From Cryptomeria japonica (lineage: Eukaryota > Streptophyta > Pinopsida > Cupressales > Cupressaceae): 62,000 bases of DNA. Below, piece by piece: positions 22,307 through 34,412 of this stretch. Within the stretch, counting starts at the first letter, position 1. The number at the start of each line of letters is the position of its first letter. The DNA lies in NCBI RefSeq assembly GCF_030272615.1, contig NC_081408.1, forward strand, positions 305,841,450 to 305,903,449, given 5' to 3'. A model generated the notes under the pieces. That model searched no databases. It was not told the origin of the DNA and saw only the letters and a list, made by a program, of their open reading frames with translations. Position numbers and translations under genes: made by a program.

Positions 22307-23218
22307 TGTTGGAATCCAAGAACATTGAAAGGGGGGGTGAATCAATGTTCTGCTGGATATAATATTTTTAACCTTACTAACAAATCCACTTATTAATCGA
22401 TATGCATAAAAGAAAGTAATAAGTAATATTCATGCAACCACATGAATCAATAGCATAACATAGATTTATATGTGGAAAACCTCAAAGAGGAAAAACCATG
22501 GTGGGATTGGAGACCCACAATATCCATCCACTGTCCAACTGATTAAATATTACAATAGGGGTTTGCACTTGCAGGAAGGCACATTGCCTAGAACATACTG
22601 CTCATCACAAAAGGAGCCTCACTGACTATAAATCCAATGTAATGGATTACAAAAAAAATATGAACTTAGAATGAGCATCCGCTATGCTGGATGCGTTTCG
22701 GTTAAAGCATTGTCTGTACCGGTTAAACTGTAACCTTCCTTACCGATAACTTAGATTGCTTCCCAAACCTCTAGACAAGTAATCAAGACCGATTACAAAT
22801 CTTTACATTTGCATTCTATCGATCATGATTTTGCTCACATATCATCACATAACCTATCACATCTCTTATCTATCATATTCACAAAATGACCTAACCCGGA
22901 CTGACTTAAATACCCATTTACATGAATAAACACAAATGCCTTATGTCGACTTACAATCATATTACAAATGATAAGACACATGTCGGCCCAAACAAAAAAT
23001 AAACATGAAACAATATGACCATTGCTGCTTCCATGCTTGCCGGATCAATCTCCTATGTCAGCCTTAGAATACTGGTTCCAAGTTTGTCGGTTACATGCCT
23101 GTCGGTTCCCTGAATGCCGGTGAAGTGAATGCTAGTTACCTTGATTGCCGAATCTCCCATGAAGTGTGTTGTTAGCAATGACAACACCTATAACCCAGAT
23201 GAGTGTCAATTGCCAACA
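22307..23218 (-). repeat. 3' LTR of copia-2
   Basis: 912 bp. On the minus strand it starts TGTTGGCAATTGACACTC next to the polypurine tract and ends GGATTCCAACA. It aligns throughout with 28,202-29,117; long shared blocks include AACCATGGTGGGATTGGAGA. Confidence 0.93.
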
Positions 23219-23231
23219 ATCTCCCCCTTTG
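23219..23231 (-). promoter_or_regulatory. Polypurine tract of copia-2
   Basis: The minus strand reads CAAAGGGGGAGAT immediately before the 3' LTR start, the expected plus-strand primer site. Confidence 0.85.
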
Positions 23232-23693
23232 GCATTGATGGCAACACTCATGTGAAAAATGGATCATTGAAGTGTTGTACTAGTTCCTGTCAAAAACCTG
23301 ATCTCCCAAAACTGATCTCAGAAGGCTGCTCCCCCTGAGCTATACATTACTTCTTATGTCCCTTGACATTTTTCACATCCATATCTCCCCCTTTAACAAC
23401 AATGCCAAAGGCCAGGGCAAAAAATAAGAAATGAAATTCTGTACAAAGCAAAATTGTGATTACTGGATCTAAATGTACTTGAAAATATCCAGATAAGCAC
23501 CTTTCAAAAATGCCAAATAAGTATCCTAGATGGATTTTTGAGTTCCCAAAATTGATACAAACGCGTTCAGAATGTAAGCATGCTATTCTTCTTCTGTTAG
23601 GGTTTCCAGTGTGGGCATATTCATCTATTACATATATTCCTGCTTATGACGTAATAAAGTTTTAAGCTGGGGACTTACCAAACCTCTCAATTC

Positions 23694-26663
23694 TTAGGCC
23701 TGCTGAATTATCTTGTCCTTTTCCTTCTCTAAGGCTGAATCTTCAGACTCTAAAAGCAAAATTTGAACATCAACAGAGTTGGTCAATGATTCAGTACCAT
23801 CAAAAGTGACTACAAGTTGTTCCAACTTGTCCTTATCCGCCTTAACTTTATTTTCCAGGCCTGCTGTTAGTTTGGCCGTGCTAGTGCAAGACTGGTATAT
23901 GCGACTACATTGATGAAGAGCTTCATCAATCCTTGCCATCTCTTCTATTAGCTTATCTTTGTCGGATGTGATCATATTATCATAGATGACCTTTCTAGTT
24001 GTATTATACCTTTCCACCAACTGCCAGTTTGACACTTGTTGTAGAGTTTTATACTCTTTTGTAATGTGTTCAGTCAAACCTTTCAACTTACCTGATGGAA
24101 TTGAAACCTAATCTATCTTGCATTCTGGTGCAAGCTGGTGCAAAATTGGAATAGCTTGCTCAATAACCTATTTATCCCCTGATCCTTCCTTAATTTCTGA
24201 GCCGTAACAAACATCAATTCAAAACTGCTCAACTGCTCAATATTCTTATTCCCAAAACAACCAAAATCTTCTTGACTAGATGAGTCAAATGTCAACAATG
24301 AGGGACCAACAATGGATGAGGGTGCCAGTACCCTGACTTCAGTTTGTTCAACCTGACCTTTCTCCTCTGCCTTTTGTTCAACTACATCCTTTACCTTCTC
24401 CTCAGCACTGGTGGCTTCTCCACTTGGTGCAGTTATTTCTTTAACCTCTACCTCATGAATTACTGCCGGAGGAATATCCTCAGTTATTTTTGGTTCCAAA
24501 ACTGGTGGATCTCCACCTAGTATACCTTTACCCTTAGCGTCAACTAGGATGTCTAAAAGTAAATAAACCTAGTTTATCAATAAAGAACTTAACCCAAGCC
24601 TCATGAGTTTCCTTGACTATCTCATTTACTCTACCCACCATAAGACTTATATGCCAGTGTCTACTGCGGAAAATTGTTTTGTTAGCAAAATCTAGACACT
24701 ATTGCATCTCTTCTTTAGTAATATCACCACAAATAGTTAACAATTCCCGAACCTTTATATGTTTTTCTTCCTCAATAGCAGATAACCTCCTAGCATCTAA
24801 CTTATTATACAAGTCTACCAGTATTTGCTTCTCAATCTCAAGTAAATCCTTCTTATATATTTCTAAGTATAACAAAATTGATTCTTCTATTTCCTTTTGC
24901 TCTTGACCATCCATGTCACCATAATAATTTGCTGTATGTTACTCAAAATGCCATCCTTTGTAATTTGATCAATTAATTCAACAACATAAAGTAGACCAAC
25001 AACCTTAACACTTTTACCAAATTCAAGAGTTTTATCTAGGTCTGATTTCTTCTTCTTACCGGGGGTGGGAGAAGACTCCTTGACCAATTTTCTTTTCTCA
25101 GTAGGCTTCCTCTCCTTCAAAATTTTCTTCTGTGCTATCGGAGGAGTGACTTTGGTTTTCTGCAGCTTCCCTTCCTCGAGCTTCTTCCTCTGAATCCTCA
25201 TGTAGATCTTAGGAATCTTCGGGGTTTCTTCCTCAGTCTCAGAACTAGATTCAACAGGAGCAATAAAGGTCTCTGATTTTTTCCTTTGATATACTGTTGC
25301 CGGTTCCTGCTTCTGGAGAAGCCTGTACAAATACTGGAGGAGATGTCTCTACTAAACCAATGATTTGTTTGATCTTAGAGGACATCTTTTGGACAACTTG
25401 TCCAACCTTCTTTATTTGTCCTTCCCTTTTCTTCTTGCTGAAACCTATCTTCACTTCAGATTCCTTCTGCTTTGGAGTATCAAAAGTTTTGTCCTTCTCA
25501 TCAACTGGGGCATCTGTAAGCATCTTGGCATAGAGATCCAAGATCTGTGCATAAACCTCATAGCCCATTTTAGTAATCGAGATAGTTCTAGGTTGCACTG
25601 CCTCCATTAAGGTTTCATCCTTCTTCACCATGAAGCATATGTTGATAGAGTATTTGTCAACTATATGCTTAGGTATCCTTTCCCTCTTCTTCATTTATTT
25701 TTGAAATGCTTTGAAATAACCCCACATAATGGAGTCTCTATCCGGTCCCAAATTCCTCAAGACATCCTTGATTTGTTTTCCTACCGGTATATCAAAGGCC
25801 CATTGCCTCTTACTAGATCCCGATATCTCATTTAAAAAGAAAAGCATTAAACAAACAATGAGATTCCCATACCGGAATGTACATTTCATTTTTCCCTTAA
25901 TCTTTCCCAAATTTGAAATCAATTCATCGTACATCCACTGACATAGATCATATTTCACATTTTCCTTTAACATTTTGTGTGCACAGTAGATACAGGAACT
26001 AGAAATAGAGTTCAACCAGCTGGATTGAGTTACCTTGTATCCGATCACCATGCTTGAAAATTGAACATCTTTATCTTTGATGGTGCTAATCCGCATCGAC
26101 CGGTTGTCAAAGGTGGCACCAGGTATCTTGTTCACTTCATTGTTCAAAATCTTCCTCTTGCTTGGTGTCTGTCCGACCTAGGGTAAACCAGTGGTAGCAT
26201 GAATCGCCTCCTTGGTGATTTTGTAGGGTCGGTCAAGCCACATGAACTCGCCATGGACTCAGCTCAACACGTACCAAATTATCTAATCCTCGAACTCAGG
26301 CATCTCCAGAATATTGGTGAAACCCTGATCCTTCAGAATTTAAAATTATGGTTTGATCAATCCATCCTTGTTTAGAAAAGTGGACAAGTACATTTATTTA
26401 ATCTCCAATGATCCTAGATCCTCTAGAGTACAATGAATATATGCTCTCACATCTTCCACATAAAGAACTTCTTCAGGAACCCTAGAAAATGCGCTTATTG
26501 AGTCATCGACCTTTGCAATTTGAGGGCATTTCTTGAATTTCGGATGTGGACAATCCTTAATGTCCACCATAATAGGGTTAGCCACATCTATCGGAGCGGG
26601 AGAAGATCCAAAAGCCATCATGATTTCAGAAAAGTAGCGCAAAATAGAGAAAATACCTCTCAA
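23694..26663 (-). pseudogene. Copia-2 second gene: long unrecognised ORF, decayed
   Basis: I do not recognise this protein. The likely start is the Met codon near 26,621 (MMAFGSSPAPIDV). Translation is traceable for roughly 900-1,000 residues to about 23,694, across in-frame stops (at least five between 26,394 and 26,150) and a few frameshifts (near 25,300, 24,900 and 24,500). The N-terminal half looks globular and contains WLDRPYKITKEAI, NRSMRISTIKDKDVQFS and RYGNLIVCLMLFFLNEISG. The middle (24,960-25,330) is Lys/Glu-rich and basic. The C-terminal part (23,694-24,914) is charged and coiled-coil-like. It occupies the place of pol, between the gag-like gene and the 3' LTR. The globular part is vaguely reminiscent of a plant mobile domain fold, but that is unproven. 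No RT, integrase or protease motif is present. Confidence 0.7.
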
Positions 26664-27102
26664 CCTAAGCCAGTGAAAACCTTTGAAATTTCGCTCAAAA
26701 AATACTCGAAATCGCTGGAAAATGCTCTTAATCGCCTTGATCGCCTTAAACTCACTCTGCTTCTCTCAGAGTGTTGTATGATCAGAAATGAAGCAACTTA
26801 TCCTTTTTATCCTATGAAACCCTAATTTCTTATTGATATTAATGCATGTCGACATATCATACTAGATTCAAAATCCATTATCTCAATGCCAGTTATCCTC
26901 AAAAATGACTTCACCAAGATCTGAAACAAACTTTAAGATCACTACCGGGGATAATGCAGAATATGTCATTAATTTGCCTCCCCCTAAGGCAAATGCTTTA
27001 TTTACCATATGTGTTTCTTGCCGGTGCAGGAATATTCTGCTTTGCCGGTTGAGTAACCGGGGAATTTGCTTCTGCTGATTGATCATCAGATTTCCTAACC
27101 CA
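26664..27102 (-). other. Spacer between the gag-like gene and second gene of copia-2
   Basis: About 440 bp with stops in all minus-strand frames. The first part may still be the tail of gag (reads QSAEANSPVTQPAKQ after a stop at 27,102). No further domain is seen. Confidence 0.5.
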
Positions 27103-28074
27103 CTATTTAGCATGAGCTTGCTGGATTTCATCAACCTTTTGCTTTCCCTTCTCATTGGATGTGTCATTCCCTTCTAGTGTATTCTTGCTTCTACAATATT
27201 TAGCAACGTGTCCTATTTTGTTGCATGCATAGCAAGTAAAATTGTTCTTATGAATTGCCTTGTTGAGTCCTTGACCATTCTTTGACCTACATTGATTAGC
27301 CATATGTCTAAACTTTCCACATGCATGACATTTCATTTTTATTCTACAATCTTCTGTCCTATGACCATACTTCTTACAATTTGAACACTTACCGGGAACC
27401 GCATTATGATTTTGATTTGCTCTATTCCTGCATTGACTTGCTCTATGACCAAACTTATTACAAACAAAGCATGCACCATTAAAATTATGTGCATACGGTT
27501 GCCTTACCTGTGATTTCCGATTCCGGTTGTCTGGTAGATTCCCCTAATTTGTAGTACCAGAGCTTTCTCCATGCCCAAATTCAAGACCTCTAGTGTCTCC
27601 AGTGTCTCTTTGATCCTTCAATAATTCATCAAGCCTTGCAGAACTAACCCTAAACTTTTCTTTGTATTCATTTGCAGCATCCAGATCACTTCTTAGGGCT
27701 GTCACCATTCTTTCCAACTCTTGCTCATTGTTCTGTGATTGTACCAATTCAGTTATCATTACATCATTCTCATGCGCCAGCCTAATGCATTCCTTAGATC
27801 TGTCTTTCAGAGATATATTAAGATTTTCTTCATTCTTCTTTCGGTCTTCAATCTCCTTGGACATCCTCATGGTCATGGCTTGCATCTCATTCTTCATGAC
27901 ATTATTCTCCCCACTCAACTTCTGACATAATTCATTAAGGGCATTCTTCTCTTCGTCATCCAGATTTTGTAAAAGTTTCTTCCTTTTAGCCTGAGTAGAT
28001 GATAACCTCTCCTGCAGGGTAAGGATGAATTCCTTTGTAGAATTCAACTCATCTTGCAACTTCAAGTTCTTCAA
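27103..28074 (-). pseudogene. Copia-2 gag-like protein: coiled coil plus four CCHC zinc knuckles
   Basis: One frame from about 28,074 to 27,103 carries a single nonsense codon (27,544-27,546). The first about 175 residues are a predicted coiled coil (heptad-rich, e.g. LQDELNSTKEFILTLQERL). Then four complete C-X2-C-X4-H-X4-C knuckles follow: CFVCNKFGHRASQC, CSNCKKYGHRTEDC, CHACGKFRHMANQC and CYACNKIGHVAKYC. In LTR elements such knuckles bind and package RNA. The usual N-terminal capsid-like part of copia gag is absent: the coiled coil begins almost at the primer-binding site, so the gene may be N-terminally truncated. Four knuckles are more than the one or two usual in plant copia gag. Confidence 0.85.
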
Positions 28075-28187
28075 CCTTTCAACATCATAGTCTTCAAGTG
28101 CTACTCAAGTTCCTTCTGTAGACTCATCTCCATGGATTCCAGATACAAGATCTTCCTCAAGCTGTTAGACTTATTCCGAGGCACCAA

Positions 28188-28199
28188 ACTCTAATACCA
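28188..28199 (-). promoter_or_regulatory. Primer-binding site of copia-2 (initiator tRNA-Met type)
   Basis: The minus strand reads TGGTATTAGAGT two to three bases after the LTR end, one or two changes from the standard plant site TGGTATCAGAGC complementary to initiator tRNA-Met. Confidence 0.87.
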
Positions 28200-28201
28200 A
28201 T

Positions 28202-29117
28202 TATTGGAATCCAAGAAGGCTGAGAGGGGTGCGAATCAGTGTTCTGCCGGATATAATATTTTTAACCTTTTTAACAAATCCACTTATTAACCGGTATGTA
28301 TAAAATAAAGTAACATCAAGTAATATTAATGCAATCACATGAATCAACACCATAACACAAAGATTTATATGTGGAAAAACTCAAAGAGTAAAAACCATGG
28401 TGGGATTGGAGACCCACAATATCTATCCATTGGCCAACTGAATAAATATTACAATAGGGGCCTGCAATTGCAGGAAGGCACAATGCCTAGAGCATACTGC
28501 TCATCACAAATGGAGCCTCACTGACTACAGATCCAATCAACTGGATTAGAAACAAAAACTGAACTCAGAATGAACGTCTGCTATTTTGGATGAGTTCTGG
28601 TGAAAGAACTGTCTGTACCAGTTAAACTGTAACCTTCCTTACCGGTAACTTAGATTGCTTCCCAAACCTCTAGACAAATAATCAAGACCGGTTACAGATC
28701 TTTATATTTACATTCTATCGATCAAGATCTTGCTCGCATACCATCACATAACCTATCACATATCTTATCTATCATATCCACAAAATGACCTAACCCAGAC
28801 TGACTTAAATACCCATTTACATGAATAAACACAAATGCCTTATGTCAGCTTACAATCATATTACAAATGATAAAACACATGTCGGCCCAAACAAAATATA
28901 AACATGAAGCAATATGACCGTTGCAGATTCCACGCTTGCCGGATCAATCTCCTATGTCGGCCTTAGAATATCGGTTCCAAGTTTGCTGGTTACATGCCTG
29001 TCGGTTCCCTAAATGCCAGTGAAGTGAATGTCGGTTACCTTGATTGTCATATCTCCCATGAAGTGTGTTGCCAACAATGACAACACCTATAACCCAAATG
29101 AGTGTCAATTGCCAACA
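28202..29117 (-). repeat. 5' LTR of copia-2
   Basis: 916 bp, partner of 22,307-23,218. On the minus strand it starts TGTTGGCAATTGACACTC at 29,117 and ends GGATTCCAATA next to the primer site; the terminal CA has decayed to TA. Confidence 0.92.
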
Positions 29118-30224
29118 ATGTAACTTTCAGAGATTTTCTCACCGCCATGGGGGTTTCGAATAAAGATATTAGAGGCGTCCATTTCACCTTCATAAAATGA
29201 GGAAGATATACACCATCTGCCCTTCTCAGATATTAACTCAATGGGGTTTAATTTTGGGGTTTCAGAATCAAATTGTAAAAGAAGTTTTATATCTTTTGCC
29301 ATATCCTTATGCAAGATACCTTCTACTCCTAGGAAAACTCCTAGATGCGATCCTATGAAATCCATGATTTCAGGACAATGGAATTGTACCGGCAAAGGAC
29401 CTATATCTACCCACTTCACAACTTTCTTAGGTTTGAAGGTTTTAGGGTTGAAATTCGACATCCAATCACAATATTGAAAAACATATCCTTCTATCAATTT
29501 TACTTCACACACCAAAATTTCCTTTTTGATATTTGAATTACTACAGGTAATTAGAAAGCAGTTAAAACCTAGGTTACAAATACTTACCTGATTAGAGATT
29601 TCCTCCTTCCACCATTCCTTCATTTCATCAGAGGTTTGATGTTGCCCGTTCTAGTAAGCAATAATACCCTTATTGTTATAGAAATTCCAATAATCTTGTA
29701 GGAGGTCTAAATGTGATTTAATGACCTTCCTATCCTGTTGTTTCTCAGGCATTGTAGCTTGACCAGAAATAGCTAACACCCAGAGGCGAAACTATCTTAT
29801 CTTCCTTATTTGACTGCTTAGGGAGGAGATTTGTGGGAGGGTTAGAAAAAACCCTAGGGCTACGACGAGCACCCTGCGATAGCCTTTGTGACAACAAATG
29901 TGTATTGGATAGTGATTGCGGAAAGCCATATTGATTTGAATTTAACCATCTACCATTCAAAATCTTTCAATAATCACATACTTTTCTCACATAGCAATCG
30001 ACGATGCCGGATGAGTTGGGGAGAGGTGGCGAGAAACACACATATTTGGTGCTGCTTAGAAGAGGACCACCATTATTTCCTAGAAGTGTAACATTAGCAC
30101 TTGAAGAAAGCTTCTGAGAATTACAACGCCTCTTGGCTTTCTTCCCCAAAACCACCCGCCACTCTCCTTCCTCATCGCTCTGTGTGGGAACTTTTTTGAT
30201 CGGAGGAAACTTCGTGATTTGCAT
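29118..30224 (-). pseudogene. LINE ORF1, N-terminal part with DUF4283-like domain
   Basis: ORF1 is the RNA-binding partner protein of plant L1 elements. The start is the Met codon at 30,222-30,224 (MQITKFPPIKKVP), followed by a basic stretch (GKKAKRR) and frame breaks near 29,970 and 29,750. From 29,623 to 29,118 the frame reads KEWWKEEISNQVSICNLGF, VKWVDIGPLPVQFHCPEIM and LGVFLGVEGILHKDM, the pattern of the DUF4283 domain common in plant LINE ORF1. It is cut at 29,118 by copia-2; the remainder lies at 22,306 and below. Confidence 0.8.
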
Positions 30225-30240
30225 TTTCGCTATCTCTGCA

Positions 30241-32397
30241 TAAAATCGCTCTTAATTTTTCTTTTGATTCTTATTTTTTATATTCAATTTTATTTATGTA
30301 TCTTATTTATTTATTAAAATTATAAAATTACAAAAAAATATATAATTAATAATTTTTTAATTTAAAAAAAAGTGTATATCATATTTTTCAATATAGAAAT
30401 ATATTATTTATCATTAAAATTAATAAAATAAATTATTTGAACAATTGATATTAAAAAATATTAATTAATATTATTTAAAAAAAATAAAATAAAACCACTC
30501 TTTAAATTTATAAAATATATTTATATTCTATTTAAAATTGTAAATTTCAAGAAAAATTTATCATTAATTATTTTTAAAATTTTTTAAAGAAAATCTAATT
30601 TTAATTAAACAACATTTCCGGGAGTGTAAAATGTACATAAAACAATTGTCTTAGAAAAAAGGAGAGAAGCCCATAGTTTATAGGCCATCTTAAGAGAACA
30701 AAGATGTAGGTATGCAACATAGAGTTCCCCCAACATGTAAGACCAAGCAGAGGAGGTTCCCGTTGTAAGTCTGCTTTAATTTTTTTTTAAAATAGTATTT
30801 GTGTTTTTTATGCTAATTAAATTAAATTCTAATATTTCTAATTCCCATCTTTCTAAAACTTTGTAGCCCTTTTACTTAATTTTTTTTAATAGAAAAACGC
30901 TAAATATTAACAAGGGTAATAGTGAAAGTAATTTATCTTGTTAACATAGTATACAAATAATGGAATGCCTCATGGTTGTTATTGAATTTAATAATTTTTA
31001 TTTCATGTGTCTTTCAACCCCAAGTTGAAGATTTGCAAATAGGTAAGTAAAAGATTCAAAATTTGAATCATAAAATTTATCAAATTGGATCTCCTTTTTC
31101 TATTGTGTAAATAATTACTTGTTTATAAAAAAGATTTCAATTAGAAGTACTTAAATTTTTAATAGAAAAATAAATGATTTTTCTTACATTAATTTTCTTA
31201 TTAAAATTAGCAAAAAGAAGAAGAAACACGCAAGTTTATAATGAAAAAAAGGAAATGATTTTTCTTACATGAGACACATATTACCTGACTAAATGGGTAC
31301 ATGCACAATATAATATATGCAAATAGGGTCTAATATGCACATTAAGCATACAATATGTAGATTATGTACACAATATGCTCAATGGGCATACAATATATCC
31401 AATGCCAATAGGATTGAGCAAACTATCCAATACCAATAGGATTGAGCAAAATGCTCAGCTTCAACCTGTTTGTGACATTACGAAAACCAAGTCTGGCACA
31501 CAACCCTCGTGACAAGCTGTTCAACCACTTCGAAGGTGCATATCTTTCATAACGTTACTTTGTGTTCGGGTACCAAACATTGTCTAGGAAACTAAAGAAT
31601 GATAGTTTTACATCCATGGAGCTACACACACCATGCGACTCCCTATATCGCAACTCTTGAAGTACATTGTAATATTGTTCCAAGATACCACATGTAGCTT
31701 TGTATGTGTGCATGGTCTCCTGGAATAGTTCTATCTGGTGGTTCTCCATATTTTGTGCATTTGCATAAATTATGCCTATAAAACAAGTATATGATTTATT
31801 TTGTCATGAAGATTGCTCTTTATATAAACTAGCAATTGCACCTTGGAGTGCAATAGGTACACCAAAGAGGTGTGAAAAGTCAATGAGGGAAATTTTATAT
31901 TTGAAAGTGGCTAAAGCATACTGACAAGTCCTTGAACATGGCAAGTAGTGCCTCGATCATCAACCTTCATCATGTATTGCTGGTGAGAACTTATTTTTGG
32001 AAAGACAAGGGATGGGAAGTCCATGATTATCGAGGCTTTAATTTCTTAAAATAACCCCTAAAATTATAGCAATTCAATTCATTATTCAATATTCAATGTA
32101 CTCATTTGCATTACCCAAGAGACATGTTCCACACAGACACTCCTGCCACATGTTTTTTTTCAAATGTTTTGGATTTGTACATCTTAATCACACATTGCAA
32201 ATAGTATAGATTACTATCAGTGTTACACATTGCACCTTACCCAAGTGCAAGCGCTAGTTATTATCGGATACGTAAAGAGCCTCAATAACAAGGCCATGAT
32301 CTCAGAACTGAGAACCAACTCAAACGAGTTACATGGTGAAATTGTTGAATATAATATATCAAAGACACCTTGCCACATAAGTTGTAGGATTTGTATA
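30241..32397. other. AT-rich non-coding DNA between the LINE and element C
   Basis: There is no gene I can support. 30,250-30,620 is very AT-rich (TTTAAAA/ATTAAT). A short direct repeat of about 25 bp (CCAATACCAATAGGATTGAGC type) occurs twice at about 31,397-31,450, preceded by several CAATATGC-like words. A 64-codon minus-strand frame at 31,555-31,749 is not recognised and is too short to call. Confidence 0.6.
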
Positions 32398-33419
32398 TGT
32401 TATGTCCTCACTTTAAAATATAATTTAATAATAAATAATAATAATAGAATTAAAATACAAAAGAATAAAAATTAAAATATAAAAGATTAAAATAAATATA
32501 ATTAAAATTTGATTAAAGTAAAGGAAAGGTCAAAAGGCATGAAATGATAAGTTGCGACTCTCGCAAATATGAGTTATAAAAGGGAGAAAATAACTCATTT
32601 GAAGGGGGGATAATTTTGGTGTCAGAAGTGTAGATCTGATTTAAATACTAAGTGAAGATCTAATTTTGAAAGGTTGTGTCCCTTTCAAAGGACATAAATA
32701 ATGAAGAGTTGCACTCTTTCAAAGGGTGCTAATGGTGAAAGGGCGTGTCTCTTGCCAAAGGGCATATATGATGAAAATGTGTGACCTCTACCCCACTTGA
32801 GAGATATAAAGGAAAGGAATCAAAAGCATCCAATGACATCATGATTGATTAGATTAGATCAAAACTAAAAGGAATCAAAAGCATCCAATGACATCATGAT
32901 TGAATAGATTAGATCAAAATTGTTATTAAGTTACATGCAATAACATCCTTGTTCTTGGTGCTTAATATGTATGCTTAATATATGAAGTCTAATAATATTA
33001 TACAAAATCTAATAGTAATATTAATATAAACTACAATATGTATGACAATCATACTTAATTTCATATATATTCATATTACATGAAAGACTATTATATTAAT
33101 GGCCCATTCCTTAATCATTCACTAATGCCTCTCATGAGGATAGGTTGGTTTTGTTACGAAGAGGCACACTAATACCTCACAAGATAGGTAAGCCCAAGAT
33201 GGGGTATGGATGGATTCGTAAAACCTTGAGGGATCCTACTTGTAGATTGGTTTCCAAGCGCTCTATGACAAGTAATTCCCCATCCTCTGTTAGGGTTGAT
33301 GATTAGGAAATAAGTAAAGATTGGGGCTTAACTATAGTAATTGCCAAATGTATTGTTCCTTAATTTTAATAATATGATAATAATTGGGAATTGAAAACCT
33401 CCCAATAAAGGACATTACA
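32398..33419 (+). repeat. 5' LTR of element C
   Basis: It starts TGTTATGTCCTCAC and ends GGACATTACA, 1,022 bp. It contains a local tandem duplication of about 57 bp (GGAATCAAAAGCATCCAATG at about 32,816 and 32,873) that is single in the other LTR. It shares with the 3' LTR blocks such as GAAGAGTTGCACTCTTTCAA. Confidence 0.87.
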
Positions 33420-33421
33420 AA

Positions 33422-33432
33422 TGGTATTAGAG
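33422..33432 (+). promoter_or_regulatory. Primer-binding site of element C
   Basis: TGGTATTAGAG, two bases after the LTR end. It matches the initiator tRNA-Met site TGGTATCAGAG except for one base. Confidence 0.85.
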
Positions 33433-33840
33433 ATTTGATCTTTCCATTCTGTAGGGTAAAGATGAATCAATGAATCATTCTAGTCAATGAGAAGGAATCT
33501 AACAATATGTGTATCCACGTGTATGTTTCATGTTTTCATAAGTATGCTCTGTGTTTGGTTCATACCTGATGTGTCTCCATAATGTTTATTCCATGGTTGT
33601 TTGCAAAGCTATTTCATATTGGGAATCATTTTTTGGTCTACAATGATTTAATTTGAACTTGGATAAGCGACCCCATATTAAGACGTGATTAGTGGTAGAA
33701 GGATATTGGATTACTATTGTTCTAGGGGAATATGACTAGCTTGCAACGATTGCACATGGAAGATTAATGTAAATAGCGAGTTCATATGTCTTCTCAAATT
33801 CTAATGACTAGAAGATAAATGATAGTTCATTAGACAAATT

Positions 33841-34412
33841 GATATGCTTGATTGGATTACAGCGATCCAGAAGAGTTAAATAACAACGATCACACAAATA
33901 ACAAAAGAAACAATAAACAAGATACGGTTCATAGTGGTATGCAAAGAATTTATTTGTAGAGGATTCTTATTGACTCACAAAAGTTAGTTACCACATATTA
34001 TAAAACAAACTAATTATAGTTAAAGATCCATCCCCATCCAAAGGTGTGACTCATTATAATAGACACCGATTTATTATAGCCACTAATATGCAACAGTTTA
34101 TTTAGTGATTATTTTTAAGAGGTGCAAGTAATTAGACAAAAGGATATGCTCAACCAAATTTCATTGATCAAGAAGAGTTAAATAGCAATGACCATACAAA
34201 TAACATAAGCAATAGTAAATAAGATGCAATTGAAAGTGGTATGCAAAGACTTTATTTGTAGAGGATGCTGAATGACTCATCAAAGTTAGTTACCACAATT
34301 TATAAAACAAATTAATTATAGTTAAATGCCCATCCCCATCAAAAGGTGTGACTCATTATAATAGAGGACATCTATTTATTATAGCCACTAATAAGCAAAA
34401 GTTTATTTAGTA
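33841..34412 (+). repeat. Tandem duplication (about 302 bp) inside element C
   Basis: The block starting GATATGC at 33,841 is repeated from 34,143 at an offset of about 302-305 bp. Shared segments include GAAGAGTTAAATA, GTGGTATGCAAAGA, TTTATTTGTAGAGGAT and AAAGGTGTGACTCATTATAA. It makes up about 40 percent of the interior. Non-coding. Confidence 0.85.

Larger units (their letters stand above)
22307..29117 (-). mobile_element. Copia-2: two-LTR element with gag but no pol
   Basis: The LTRs are at 22,307-23,218 and 28,202-29,117 (TGTTGG...CCAACA type, minus strand; clearly diverged from each other, so old). A tRNA-Met type primer site lies at 28,188-28,199 and a polypurine tract at 23,219-23,231. 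The internal region of about 5 kb holds a gag-like gene with a coiled coil and four CCHC knuckles, then a separate long decayed gene of unknown function. No protease, integrase, RT or RNase H motif was found, so it looks non-autonomous. It interrupts LINE ORF1. The flanking 5-mers GTGTT and ATGTA match only at three positions, so the target duplication is eroded or not resolved. Confidence 0.88.
600..30240 (-). mobile_element. L1-type LINE, split into three pieces by nested insertions
   Basis: The 5' part (ORF1 start) is at 29,118-30,224, the middle (end of ORF1, endonuclease and RT) at 19,285-22,306, and the 3' part (RT C-terminus, zinc-finger region, RNase H) at 791-2,714. Removing the insertions gives about 6 kb, the usual size of a plant L1 element with a terminal RNase H. 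The join between 19,285 and 2,714 is especially clear: the reading frame continues across it once one copy of the 5-bp duplication ATGGC is dropped. The element is dead, with stops and frameshifts in both ORFs. The outer limits (about 600 and 30,240) are approximate because I could not identify the LINE's own target duplication. Confidence 0.88.

Noticed and set aside
24613-24906. Plus-strand frames opposite the copia-2 second gene
   Set aside because: They are shadows of the minus-strand gene; the translation is hydrophobic/Ser-rich as expected from antisense of a charged coiled coil.
31555-31749. Possible exon of a host gene (64-codon minus-strand frame)
   Set aside because: No recognisable motif, no splice context and no neighbouring exons; length is within chance in this DNA.
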